DNA of 56,567 nt from Azorhizobium doebereinerae UFLA1-100 (GCF_000473085.1 NZ_AXBA01000030.1:22083-78649); one strand, 5' to 3'; positions 1 to 11,294 are shown, counted from the first letter of the stretch. Made by a program: numbers and translations. The notes: generated by a model not told the origin, from the sequence alone.

Positions 1-83
1 CCCCCCTCCCCTGCCCTCCCCCGCAAGGGGGGAGGGAGCGCGTCGTACCGGGCGGCTAGTGCTCCCCCGCAAGCGGGAGAGGG
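1..83. repeat. Two adjacent GC-rich hairpins downstream of urtA
   Basis: Two inverted repeats share a CCCGCAAG-like core. The first has a 9-bp perfect stem (14-22 with 28-36) around the loop GCAAG. The second (about 62-79) is an imperfect stem centred on CCCGC-AA-GCGGG. They lie 3' of urtA on the minus strand, between it and whatever follows off the left edge (urtB is expected). They could be members of a dispersed intergenic palindromic repeat, or could reduce transcription beyond urtA. Neither is followed by a T-run on the minus strand, so a simple Rho-independent terminator is unlikely. Confidence 0.45.
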
Positions 84-128
84 CTTTACGCCGCGCCCTA
101 TGAGCAGCGGATCACTTGCTGCACCCGC

Positions 129-1409
129 TCACTGGTAGCCCTTGGGGAACGGATCGGGCTCGACCAGTTCGGAGGTCTCGAACACCACGTCATACTGGCC
201 GTCAGCGCGCGCCTTGCCGACGCGGGTCTTGCTCCAGAGATGGTGGTTCTCGTGGATGCGCACATAGCCTTCCGGCGCCTTGTCGAAGGCCACCCCGGGC
301 GAGGCCGCCGCCACCTTGTCGATGTCGAACGAGCCGGCCTTCTCCACGGTCAGTTTCCACAGCCACGGCCCGAGATAGGCGGCCTGGGTCACGTCGCCGA
401 TGACGATCTTGTCGCCATAGGTCTTCTTGAACGCCTCAACGAACGCCTTGTTGTTCGGGTTGTCGAGCGACTGGAAGTATTTCATGCAGGCGAAGGCGCC
501 TGCGATATTCTCGCCGCCGATACCCAGGATTTCGTCCTCGGTCACCGAGATGGTCAGCAGGGTCTGCTTGGAGAGGTCGATGCCGGCGGCCTTCAGTTGC
601 TTGTAGAAGGCGACGTTGGAGCCGCCGACGATGATGGCGTAGATCACGTCCGGCTTGGTCAGCTTGATCTTGTTGATCGCCGAATTGAACTGGGTGTGGC
701 CCAGCGGGAAATATTCCTCGCCCACCACCTTCAGCTTGAGGAAATTCTCGATGTGCTTGCGGGCGATCTTGTTGGAGGTGCGCGGCCAGATATAGTCCGA
801 GCCGAGCAGATAGAAGGTCTGCGCGCCGCGCTCCTTCACCACCCAGTTCAGGCCGGCGATAATCTGCTGGGTCGCCTCCTGGCCGGTGTAGATGACGTTC
901 TTGGACTGCTCCAGGCCCTCGTAAAAGGTGGGATAGTACAGCATTCCGTTATACTGCTCGAACACCGGCAGCACCGCCTTGCGCGAGGCGGAGGTCCAGC
1001 AGCCGAACACCGAGGCGCACTTGTCCTGCACCAGCAGCTTCTTGGCCTTCTCGGCGAAGGTCGGCCAGTCGGAGGCGCCGTCCTCCTGGATGTACTTGAT
1101 CTTGCGGCCGAGGATGCCGCCGGCGGCGTTGATCTGGTCGATGGCCAGCTTTTCCGCCTGCACCGAGCCGGTCTCGGAAATGGCCATTGTGCCGGTCACG
1201 GAATGCAGGATGCCGACCGTGACTTCCGTGTCCGTCACCGCAAGTCCCGTCGTATTGACGGCGGACGTGGCCGGAACATCGGCGCGCGCGGCGGACGAGA
1301 ACAGCGTCGTTGCGGGAACAGCCGAAGCAACCGGCAGGGCAGCCAGCCCCTTGAGTACGTGGCGACGCGTGGCGCTCATCTTGTCTTGACGCTCGTCACT
1401 GGAAGACAT
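129..1409 (-). CDS. urtA: Urea ABC transporter, periplasmic substrate-binding protein UrtA
   Basis: This is the periplasmic receptor that delivers urea (and possibly short amides) to the UrtBCDE ABC permease. The product of about 426 residues has a twin-arginine-type leader (SATRRHVLKG, then an Ala-rich hydrophobic stretch ending ARA), followed by a type-I Leu/Ile/Val-like binding fold starting TEVTVGILHSVTG. Typical UrtA stretches are visible, including FGCWTSASRKAVLPVFE and MLYYPTFYEG, and the C-terminus FPKGYQ is family-typical. I chose the ATG at 1409 because GGAGG sits about 8 bases upstream; in-frame alternatives are GTG 1424 and ATG 1379. The permease and ATPase genes would lie beyond the left edge. 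It is divergent from the NCS1-type sensor kinase at 1822, which is a plausible regulator. Confidence 0.93.
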   Translation of the reverse strand: MSSSDERQDKMSATRRHVLKGLAALPVASAVPATTLFSSAARADVPATSAVNTTGLAVTDTEVTVGILHSVTGTMAISETGSVQAEKLAIDQINAAGGILGRKIKYIQEDGASDWPTFAEKAKKLLVQDKCASVFGCWTSASRKAVLPVFEQYNGMLYYPTFYEGLEQSKNVIYTGQEATQQIIAGLNWVVKERGAQTFYLLGSDYIWPRTSNKIARKHIENFLKLKVVGEEYFPLGHTQFNSAINKIKLTKPDVIYAIIVGGSNVAFYKQLKAAGIDLSKQTLLTISVTEDEILGIGGENIAGAFACMKYFQSLDNPNNKAFVEAFKKTYGDKIVIGDVTQAAYLGPWLWKLTVEKAGSFDIDKVAAASPGVAFDKAPEGYVRIHENHHLWSKTRVGKARADGQYDVVFETSELVEPDPFPKGYQ

Positions 1410-1821
1410 GCCCATTCCCTCCACGGCAATTACGTGGCCCCAGCAGATTCACGATCGAACCTGCGATGCCATGCATGCTTCACGGGAGGTGGGCGGTGCA
1501 GCAATACGTCGATTGACGTATATGCGCCGCACACAGCCGCGCTATCCTGCCCTCAAGGTCGGGTTTTCCTCAGCTCCGCCCGCTTCGTGCGCGCGCGAGA
1601 AGTGGAAACAGCGTATTGAGTGGGCAGGGAATGGCGCGTTATTGGGCGTTCGCGGAACAGCATGAGGAACACCTCCACGCTCCAGCCGGAAAGACATGCC
1701 GGCGGCGGGGAAGTTCACGCAATGCACGCCAAAATTGCATGATCTAAATTGCTTGTGGAAGCGAACCGGAGGGCCGTAAAGTCCCTCCGAAATAAAAAAT
1801 GCCAGAGATCGCAGGGAGCGG
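1410..1821. promoter_or_regulatory. Divergent control region between urtA and the sensor kinase
   Basis: This 412-base gap must carry the promoters for urtA (minus) and the kinase operon (plus). It holds a perfect 7+7 dyad at 1504-1521, two AAATTGC direct repeats near 1732-1755, and a small GGAGGG/CCCTCC hairpin at 1768-1788 just before the kinase gene. Part of it (about 1690-1800) is noticeably richer in A and T than its surroundings. I see no protein-coding gene in it. Confidence 0.5.
1504..1521. promoter_or_regulatory. Perfect dyad, candidate operator for the urea regulon
   Basis: The sequence ATACGTC-gatt-GACGTAT is a perfect 7-bp inverted repeat with a 4-base spacer, midway between two divergent genes. 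Dyads of this size are typical binding sites for dimeric response regulators with a LuxR-type HTH, such as the one encoded at 5234. The link to that regulator is inference from position. Confidence 0.4.
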
Positions 1822-5233
<3,412 letters not shown>

Positions 5234-5244
<11 letters not shown>

Positions 5245-6160
5245 CGCGAAACGCCGCGACATCGTCCTCGTCGTGGACGACAGTCCCGAAACCCTGAGCC
5301 TCCTCACCGATGCGCTGGAAGAGGCGGGCGTCACCGTATTGGTGGCGGTGGAGGGGGCGAACGCCCTCGCCCTGGTGGAGCAGATCACCCCGGACGTCAT
5401 CCTGATGGATGCCATGATGCCCGGCATGGACGGCTTCGAGACCTGCCGGCGGCTGAAGACGCTGAAGGCGCTGGCCCATGTGCCGGTGATCTTCATGACC
5501 GGCCTGTCGGAGACCGAGCATATCGTGAAGGGGCTCGACGCCGGCGGCGTCGATTACGTCACTAAGCCGGTGGTGCCGAACGAGATCATCGCCCGCATGC
5601 GGGTGCACCTCGCCAATGCCCGCCAGACCCAGAGCGCCCAGGTGGCGCTGGACGCGGCCGGGCGCTTCCTCATGTCCGCCAGCCTCGACGGCCGGGTGCT
5701 GTGGAGCACGCCGCAGGCCACAAGGCTGATCGGCGGCCTGTTCACCGCTTTGCCCGGCGAGGGCTATCTGCTGCCGGCGCCGGTGCTGGCCTGGCTGCGG
5801 CGCCTGCACGCCGCCCCGGGCACGCCGCCGGAGAGCGTGGCGGTGCCGGACCCGGCGGGCGTGCGCAGCCTGAAGCTGTCCTATGTGGGGCAGATCGGCG
5901 AGCAGGAGGTGCTGCTGCGGGTGATGGACGAGGTCCGCGTGAAGGACGAGGACCTGCTGCGCGCGGCGCTCAACGTCACCCAGCGCGAGGCCGAGGTGCT
6001 GGTGTGGATCGCCCGCGGCAAGCCGAACCGGGACATCGCCGAGATCCTCGGCCTGTCGCCGCGCACGGTGAACAAGCACCTGGAGCAGATCTACGCCAAG
6101 ATCGGCGTGGAGAACCGCGCCGCCGCCGCCATGGCGGTCCGCGCCCTCTCGCCGCGCTAG
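5234..6160 (+). CDS. LuxR/NarL-family response regulator, partner of the NCS1 kinase
   Basis: This 308-residue DNA-binding regulator has an N-terminal receiver with acidic pair VVDDS near residues 14-17, phospho-acceptor D59 in LMDAMMPGMDG, and the conserved Lys in TKPV. A linker of about 110 residues follows, longer than in the compact NarL form. The C-terminal LuxR-type HTH (about 246-300) includes LTQREAEVL-like and LSPRTVNKHLEQIYAKIGV segments. It starts inside the kinase gene (ATGATG at 5234/5237), so the two are translationally coupled and almost certainly cognate. Likely targets are the divergent urt genes. No terminator is obvious after it. Confidence 0.88.
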
Positions 6161-6194
6161 GCGCGCGCGGGGACGCCGCGCAGGCGGCCTCCAG

Positions 6195-6632
6195 CTATTC
6201 CGTTCGCGGAACCTGCTCGACCCGCAGCGCCCGTGCCAAGGCGAGAAAGCGCTCCCGGACGAGGCGAAAGAAGCCCGGCGGCAGCATGCCGAACGCCACG
6301 CTGCCGGCATCCCCGCCCGCCAAGGGGCGCAGGTCCGGCCCGGGCCAGATGAAATCATTCAGTTCGGTGAGCACGATCCAGGATCGTGCGAAGTCCAGCC
6401 CGAGGCGGGCCTTGGTCGCCGCCGGGATCTCCACGGCCATGGCGGGATCAGCCGGCGCGGCATGGGTGATGGGCAGGACCAGGACGCGGCGTTTGCCGCC
6501 GGCATCCTGGGTGACCAGGATCACCGCGCAGGGGCGATCCTTGACCCCTTCCTCCCGGCCTTGCTCGGCCTCGCTGGCCCACAGATAGGAATACCGGATC
6601 ACCAGGCCCGGCTGCGGCTCCGGAAAGCTCAC
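6195..6632 (-). CDS. PemK/MazF-like toxin of a type II toxin-antitoxin pair
   Basis: The 145-residue protein begins PGLVIRYSYLW and has GVKDRPCAVILV, the PemK/MazF-type strand followed by a K-x-RP segment. A second conserved block reads LGLDFARSWIVLTELN-DFIWPGPDLRP. This matches the rhizobial proteins labelled plasmid-maintenance toxin, PemK-like. By family it would be an mRNA endoribonuclease neutralised by the antitoxin encoded immediately upstream, whose gene overlaps it by 4 bases (ATGA). Its activity cannot be judged from sequence alone. It converges on the response-regulator gene with a 34-base gap. Confidence 0.72.
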   Translation of the reverse strand: MSFPEPQPGLVIRYSYLWASEAEQGREEGVKDRPCAVILVTQDAGGKRRVLVLPITHAAPADPAMAVEIPAATKARLGLDFARSWIVLTELNDFIWPGPDLRPLAGGDAGSVAFGMLPPGFFRLVRERFLALARALRVEQVPRTE

Positions 6633-6892
6633 GGCTTCCGGTCTTCCAGCTCCGCATCGAGATGGGCGAATTCCGCGGGCACTTCGGCCTCGGCGATCCG
6701 GGCCAGATCATCTTCGCTCACCTCGCCGGCGCGGACCGCATGACGGTCCCGGCGCTTGAGACGGGCATATTCCTCCGCCGAGAGCAGCACCAGCCGATCC
6801 CGGCCGTTGCGGGTGATGGTGACCGCCTCCGACAAGGCCTTGTCGGTCAGCGCCCCGTAATTCTTGATGAACTCGGCGGACGAGACTCGCAT
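6629..6892 (-). CDS. Phd/YefM-type antitoxin
   Basis: This 87-residue acidic protein has the Phd/YefM N-terminal layout: MRVSSAEFIKNYGALTDKAL, then VTITRNGRDRLVLLSAEEYARL. The latter is the typical strand-turn-strand DNA-binding and dimer region. The C-terminal tail (about 50-87) is Glu/Asp-rich and would wrap the toxin. It is the first gene of the pair and should repress its own promoter together with the toxin. A compact palindromic region lies directly in front of its start codon. Confidence 0.82.
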   Translation of the reverse strand: MRVSSAEFIKNYGALTDKALSEAVTITRNGRDRLVLLSAEEYARLKRRDRHAVRAGEVSEDDLARIAEAEVPAEFAHLDAELEDRKP

Positions 6893-6920
6893 ATCATATA
6901 TCTTTCGAAACTTTCGTTAC
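6893..6920 (-). promoter_or_regulatory. Candidate autoregulatory operator of the toxin-antitoxin pair
   Basis: Immediately upstream of the antitoxin ATG lie overlapping palindromes: TTTCGAAA (6903-6910) and CGAAA-c-TTTCG (6906-6916), next to an A/T-rich ATATATGAT stretch. Phd-family antitoxins usually bind such short palindromes at their own promoter. The assignment is by position and symmetry only. Confidence 0.45.
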
Positions 6921-7309
6921 TTATGAATATGGCAAGTCGGACCGGGGCTTGGCAAGGGAGGAAGGGCCTTTCTTCCGCGGGCGCACACGACTGGCGAACT
7001 GTCGCGCGGCATCCGGCGATCGCGAAAGACGGCATGTAATTCAATCCATTGAACCTCGTTCCGCTGCGGCCGCGCTGCCGCGCGCGTGGACAAACCGCCG
7101 CCGTCCCCTATTCTGGATCCGCCGGTCCCGGCGGCGCGTGCGGGGCGCGCGCGGATCGGAAAGTCGTCTCCTCCTCCGTGGCGGAGGTTGTGCGGGCGAG
7201 AGACGAGGGGTGGAATGCCGGTTCCCAGGAGGGTCCGCCAGGGGCGGACGCGGCGGTGCGCGGGCCAGCGCGCGTACCCGAGGGCTGGCCGCGCGCCGGA
7301 GGCCCGGCC
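6921..7309. other. Non-coding stretch between toxin-antitoxin pair and ECF sigma gene
   Basis: About 390 bases with no convincing gene. The sigma reading frame stays open from 7049, but the conserved sigma sequence begins only after 7310. The stretch should hold the sigma promoter; I could not recognise a -35/-10 pair of the ECF11 type with confidence. A small CCTCCG/CGGAGG hairpin lies near 7175-7195. Confidence 0.4.
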
Positions 7310-7888
7310 GTGAGCGACGCCGCGCCGGCGCCGCCCCCCGTGGACCGGGACGGCTTCAACCGCATGATCCTGGCCATCGCCGCGCACGGCGACCGGGAGG
7401 CGTTCGCCGCCCTGTTCAAGCATTTCGCCCCCCGCCTGAAGACCTTCCTCATGCGCTCCGGCCTCTCCGCCACGGCGGCGGAGGAGATCGCCCAGGAGAC
7501 CATGCTCAGCGTCTGGCGCAAGGCGGCCTATTTCGACCCGGCCAAGGCGGGGGCCGCCACCTGGATCTTCACCATCGCCCGCAACCTGAAGATCGACGCC
7601 CTGCGCCGCGAGCGCCCGGTGGCGCAACTGCCCTCCGACGCGGACGAGACGCCCGACGAGGCGCCGGACGGCGAGGCGCTGGTGCTCACCCAGGAGCGCG
7701 AGGCCAAGGTGCGCGCAGCGCTGGCCGCGCTGTCCGCCGAGCAGGCCCATATCGTCCGCCTGTCCTTCTTCCAGGACAAGCCCCACGTGCAGATCGCCGC
7801 GGAACTGGGGATTCCGCTCGGCACCGCCAAGTCCCGCGTGCGCCTTGCCCTGACGCGCCTGCGCACGCTGCTGGAAGACCTCGGATGA
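7310..7888 (+). CDS. ECF-family sigma factor, RpoE/ECF11 type
   Basis: This 192-residue extracytoplasmic-function sigma factor has sigma region 2 at about residues 25-90 (GDREAFAALFKHFAPRLKTF, then AEEIAQETMLSVWRKAAYFDP and ATWIFTIARNLKIDALRRERP). Region 4 is about 125-185 (HVQIAAELGIPLGTAKSRVRLALTRLR). The sequence closely resembles the RpoE partner of ChrR that controls the singlet-oxygen response in Rhodobacter. I chose GTG 7310 because GGAGG lies 7 bases upstream and the conserved protein begins here. The frame is open back to 7049 but that part is low-complexity. The stop overlaps the anti-sigma start (ATGA), so sigma and anti-sigma are coupled. Confidence 0.88.
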   Translation: MSDAAPAPPPVDRDGFNRMILAIAAHGDREAFAALFKHFAPRLKTFLMRSGLSATAAEEIAQETMLSVWRKAAYFDPAKAGAATWIFTIARNLKIDALRRERPVAQLPSDADETPDEAPDGEALVLTQEREAKVRAALAALSAEQAHIVRLSFFQDKPHVQIAAELGIPLGTAKSRVRLALTRLRTLLEDLG

Positions 7889-8532
7889 CGCACATCCCGC
7901 ACGACGACACCCTCGCCCGCTACGCCGCCGGCACACTGGAGCCCGGCCTCAGCCTGGTGGTGGAGACCCAGATCGAGCTGGCCCCCGCCGTCCGCGCCCG
8001 CCTCGCCGTGTTCCAGGCCGCCGCCGGCACCCTGCTCGCCGCCTTGCCGCCCGCCGACATGGCGGACGACGCGCTGGCCCGGGCGCTGGCCCGCCTCGAC
8101 ACCCCGCCCCCGCCCGCCCCCGCCGCGCCGCCGCCCCGCCAGGCCGCCGCCTTGCCGGACGGCGTGCGCCTGCCGCGCGCGCTCGCCCGCTGCACCACCG
8201 GCCGCTGGATCTGGATCGGCCCCGGCGTCCACTTCAGCCCGGTCGGCATCCCCGGCGCGCGGCGCGCCAGCGTCGGCCTCATCAAGGCCGCGCCGGGCCG
8301 CCACCTGCCGGACCACGGCCATCACGGCAGCGAGCTGACCCTGGTGCTCGACGGCAGCTTCTCCGATGCCGGCGGCCGCTACGGGCCGGGCGACGTGTGC
8401 GAGACCGACGAGAGCGTGGAGCACGCGCCCGTGGCCGACCCGCGCGAGGGCTGCGTCTGCCTCATCGCCATGGACGCGCCGCTGCGCCTCAAGGGCCTGC
8501 TCGGCCTGCTGCTGCGCCCGTTCACCGGCTGA
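7885..8532 (+). CDS. ChrR-like cupin anti-sigma factor lacking the zinc ligands of its N-domain
   Basis: This 215-residue protein is coupled to the ECF sigma gene. The N-terminal domain keeps the ChrR signature ARYAAGTLEPGLSLVVET. However, the ZAS motif (ChrR His31, Cys35, Cys38 in THLSLCDECR) reads TQIELAPAVR here, so the ligands are replaced by Q29, A33 and V36. A proline-rich linker (about 75-95) leads to a C-terminal cupin. The cupin keeps all four metal ligands with ChrR spacing: H144, H146, E150 and H180. By family it should hold the sigma factor inactive until singlet oxygen or organic peroxide appears. Without the N-domain zinc, binding to sigma must differ or be weaker. Identity as ChrR family is firm; activity is open. 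Confidence 0.85.
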   Translation: MTHIPHDDTLARYAAGTLEPGLSLVVETQIELAPAVRARLAVFQAAAGTLLAALPPADMADDALARALARLDTPPPPAPAAPPPRQAAALPDGVRLPRALARCTTGRWIWIGPGVHFSPVGIPGARRASVGLIKAAPGRHLPDHGHHGSELTLVLDGSFSDAGGRYGPGDVCETDESVEHAPVADPREGCVCLIAMDAPLRLKGLLGLLLRPFTG

Positions 8533-8669
8533 GCGCCCGCGCCGGAAGCGCGGCTCAAGTCATCGGCCGGCGCCGGCGGCGCGGCCTCAAGGCAGTTGCA
8601 CCGCCCCCCGCCGAGGGCTTACCACCCGCAGCAGGAGACCCCGCAGCAGGAGATCTGGGAGACGATGCC

Positions 8670-10124
8670 GTGAGCGAGCCCACCCTGGACCCGGCCGACT
8701 GGAGCGCGCTCGGCGCCATCTTCCACGCCGCCGTGGACGATGGCCTCGCCCATCTTCAGGACGCCCTCGACGCCCCGGTGTGGCTGGCCCCGCCGGAAGC
8801 CGCCAAGGCCGCGCTGCACGAGCCGCTGCCGCAGGCGCCGACCCCGGTGGCCGAGGTCTATGAGAGCTTCAAGGCCAATGTGCTGCCCTATGGCGTGGGC
8901 AACGTGCGCCCCGGCTTCTTCGGCTGGGTGCACGGCGCCGGCACCGCGGAGGGCGTGCTCGGCGACCTCATGGCCGCCTTCATGAACTGCAACGTGGGCG
9001 GGCGCGCCCACATGGCCAACGAGCTGGAGCACGTGGTGGTCGGCTGGTGCAAGGAGATCACCGGCCTGCCGGCGAGCGCCAGCGGCCTGCTCACCTCCGG
9101 CACCTCCATGGCCACCATCATTGCCCTCGCCGCCGCCCGCACCGCCCATGCGGACGGCGACATCGGCCGCGACGGCATGGCGGTGGCCGGCCGCGGCATG
9201 GTGGCCTACGGCTCCACCGAGGCCCACAGTTGCCTTGCCAAGGCGTTCGACCTGCTGGGCTTTGGCCGCGCCGCGCTGCGCCCGGTGCCGGTGAACGCCG
9301 CCCGCGAGATGGATTGCGACGCGCTGGAGGCGATGATCGCCGCCGACCGGGCCGCCGGGCTGAAGCCGTTCTGCGTCGCCGCCACCGTCGGCACGGTGAA
9401 CACCGGCGCCATCGACGACCTCGCCCGCATCGCCGACATCTGCGAGCGGGAGGGCCTGTGGTTCCACGTGGACGCCGCCTTCGGCATCGGCGCCCTGTTC
9501 AGCGAAGCCCATCGCGCGAAGGCCGTGCCCATGGCGCGGGCGGCCTCCATCGCGTTCGATTTCCACAAATGGTTCCAGGTGCCCTATGACGCCGGCATCG
9601 TGCTGGTGCGCGACGCCAAGGCGCACTACGCCACCTTCGCCGGGCGCAAGGAATATCTCGCCACCTCCGAGCGCGGGCTGGCGGCGGGCGAGCCCTGGTT
9701 CTGCGACTACGGCCCCGAGCTGTCGCGCACCTTCCGCGCGCTGAAGGTGTGGTTCACGCTGAAGAGCCACGGGCTCGACGGCATCGCCGCCATCGTCAAC
9801 AAGAACATCGCCCAGGCCGCCTATCTGGCCGGGCGCGTCGCCGCCGAGGCCCCGCGCCTGGAGCTGCTCGCCCCCACCAGCCTCAACATCGTCTGCTTCC
9901 GCTACATCGGCCCCGGCGACGCGGCGGCGGTGAACCGGCTGAACAAGGACATCGTGGCCGACCTCCAGGAGGCGGGCATCGCCGCCCCCTCCACCACCAC
10001 GCTGAACGGCCTCACCGCCATCCGCGTCTGCCTGGTCAACCACCGCACCCGCCGGCAGGATCTGGACGCCTTCCTCGCCGGCGTGCTAGAGCTGGGCGCC
10101 CGGCGCGTCGCGGCGGCGGCCTGA
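8670..10124 (+). CDS. Group II pyridoxal-phosphate decarboxylase (aromatic amino acid/glutamate type)
   Basis: This 484-residue PLP enzyme is of the aromatic-L-amino-acid decarboxylase superfamily. Landmarks are GNVRPGFFGWVHGAGT near residue 75, LTSGTSMATI where the cofactor phosphate binds, VDAAFGIGALF with the pyridine-nitrogen Asp, and Schiff-base K300 in FDFHKWFQVPYD. It should decarboxylate an amino acid to an amine, but the substrate cannot be read from the sequence. The GTG start at 8670 has GGGAG about 8 bases upstream, and no in-frame ATG fits. It follows the anti-sigma gene by 137 bases and is 3 bases from the acyltransferase gene, so these two are probably co-transcribed, perhaps downstream of the sigma unit. 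Confidence 0.87.
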   Translation: MSEPTLDPADWSALGAIFHAAVDDGLAHLQDALDAPVWLAPPEAAKAALHEPLPQAPTPVAEVYESFKANVLPYGVGNVRPGFFGWVHGAGTAEGVLGDLMAAFMNCNVGGRAHMANELEHVVVGWCKEITGLPASASGLLTSGTSMATIIALAAARTAHADGDIGRDGMAVAGRGMVAYGSTEAHSCLAKAFDLLGFGRAALRPVPVNAAREMDCDALEAMIAADRAAGLKPFCVAATVGTVNTGAIDDLARIADICEREGLWFHVDAAFGIGALFSEAHRAKAVPMARAASIAFDFHKWFQVPYDAGIVLVRDAKAHYATFAGRKEYLATSERGLAAGEPWFCDYGPELSRTFRALKVWFTLKSHGLDGIAAIVNKNIAQAAYLAGRVAAEAPRLELLAPTSLNIVCFRYIGPGDAAAVNRLNKDIVADLQEAGIAAPSTTTLNGLTAIRVCLVNHRTRRQDLDAFLAGVLELGARRVAAAA

Positions 10125-10127
10125 GCC

Positions 10128-11294
10128 ATGGCGCCCCCCGCCCCATCCCCCGCCCCATCCCCCGCCCAATCCCCCACGGTGCCGCGCGGCGCCCGCGTCA
10201 CCTGCCTCGACGGGCTGCGCGGGGTGGCCGCCTGCGCGGTGGTGGCGTTCCATTTCCTCTATGCCTTCGCCCCCGGGGTGTTCGCCAAGGGGCGCACCGG
10301 CTTCGGCCTGTCCGACACGCCGCTGGCCGTGCTGTGGAACGGCCGCTTCTCGGTGGCCATCTTCTTCGTGCTCAGCGGCTTCGTGCTGGCCGCCTCCTGC
10401 CCGAGGACGCTGCGCGAGGCGCCGCTGCTGATCGCCCTGCGCTACCTGCGCCTCGCCATCCCCGCCCTCATCAGCTCCATCATCGCCTGGGCCTGGCTCA
10501 CCGGCTTTCCCGACGCCGGGCGGGAGGTGCAGGCGCTGACCGGCAGCAGTTGGTTCCGCTGGACCTACCAGCCGCCCATCCCGCCGCTCTCCCAGGCCAT
10601 GTGGGAAGGGGCCATCGGCACCTTCATCGAGGGCACCACGCGCTTCAACAACCCGCTCTGGACCATGCGCACCGAATTCCTCGGCTCGGTGCTGATCTAT
10701 GGCGCCTATGCGCTGGTGCCGCAGCGCCGGCGCGCGCTCGCCATGGCCGCCGGCCTGCTGCCGCTGGTGCTGGCCGACCAGATCAGCCTTGCCGCCTTCT
10801 GCGCCGGCGCGCTGGTGTTCGAGGCGCGAAACCGCCTGCCCGCGCACACCGGCCTCGGGCTCGCGCTCGGCCTCGCCGGCCTCGTGCTCGGCGCCCCCCT
10901 CTCCGGCCATACGGCGGGAATGGGGATGGGCGACCTCGTGCTCTCCGTCCTCGGCAGCCCGGGCCTGAGTGAAATGGGCGCGACGCTCATCGTCCTGTCC
11001 ATCCTGATGACGCCGGCCCTGCGCGCCATGTTCGAGCGCCCGCTGCTGCAACGGCTGGGCGAACTCTCCTTCCCGCTCTATCTGGTGCATGTGCCGCTGA
11101 TCTGCGGCCCGGCCTGCGCGATCTTCCTCCATTTCGCGCCCATGGGTTCGCTCGGGCTGGCGCTGCTGTTCGCGCTCACCGCCACGGCCGCGCTGGCGCT
11201 GGCCATCCCCTTCCTGCTGCTGGTGGAGCGACCCGTGCTTTCGGGCCTGCGCGCATTGCGCACACGCGGAAAGGCACGGCTCGCGGCGCTTTGA
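10128..11294 (+). CDS. Acyltransferase-3 family membrane protein
   Basis: This 388-residue integral membrane protein is of the OafA/acyltransferase-3 type. It has the N-terminal motif TCLDGLRGVAACAVVAFHF, with the catalytic His in VVAFHF, then FSVAIFFVLSGFVLA and about ten hydrophobic segments. Such enzymes O-acylate surface sugars or lipids at the inner membrane; the acceptor here is unknown. The first 20 residues are a Pro-Ala-Ser tail encoded by a 12-base tandem repeat, so the true start could be at or after the repeat. It lies 3 bases after the decarboxylase gene. Confidence 0.82.
   Translation: MAPPAPSPAPSPAQSPTVPRGARVTCLDGLRGVAACAVVAFHFLYAFAPGVFAKGRTGFGLSDTPLAVLWNGRFSVAIFFVLSGFVLAASCPRTLREAPLLIALRYLRLAIPALISSIIAWAWLTGFPDAGREVQALTGSSWFRWTYQPPIPPLSQAMWEGAIGTFIEGTTRFNNPLWTMRTEFLGSVLIYGAYALVPQRRRALAMAAGLLPLVLADQISLAAFCAGALVFEARNRLPAHTGLGLALGLAGLVLGAPLSGHTAGMGMGDLVLSVLGSPGLSEMGATLIVLSILMTPALRAMFERPLLQRLGELSFPLYLVHVPLICGPACAIFLHFAPMGSLGLALLFALTATAALALAIPFLLLVERPVLSGLRALRTRGKARLAAL
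10141..10176 (+). repeat. 12-base tandem repeat, three units
   Basis: CCCCATCCCCCG occurs twice in perfect register, followed by a third unit with three base changes (CCCAATCCCCCA). The repeat encodes APSP-like units at the N-terminus of the acyltransferase. Its 12-base period keeps frame whatever the copy number. Confidence 0.75.

Noticed and set aside
1426-1439. Sigma-54-like GG-N10-GC on the minus strand before urtA
   Set aside because: The -12 TTGC fits, but the -24 element is poor (GGCCAC) and the predicted start would fall inside the ribosome-binding site of the preferred urtA start. It would only make sense with the weaker start at 1379.
7049-7309. N-terminal extension of the ECF sigma factor
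   Set aside because: The frame is open from an ATG at 7049, but the added 87 residues are low-complexity and unlike any sigma domain. GTG 7310 has a well-placed ribosome-binding site and gives the family length.
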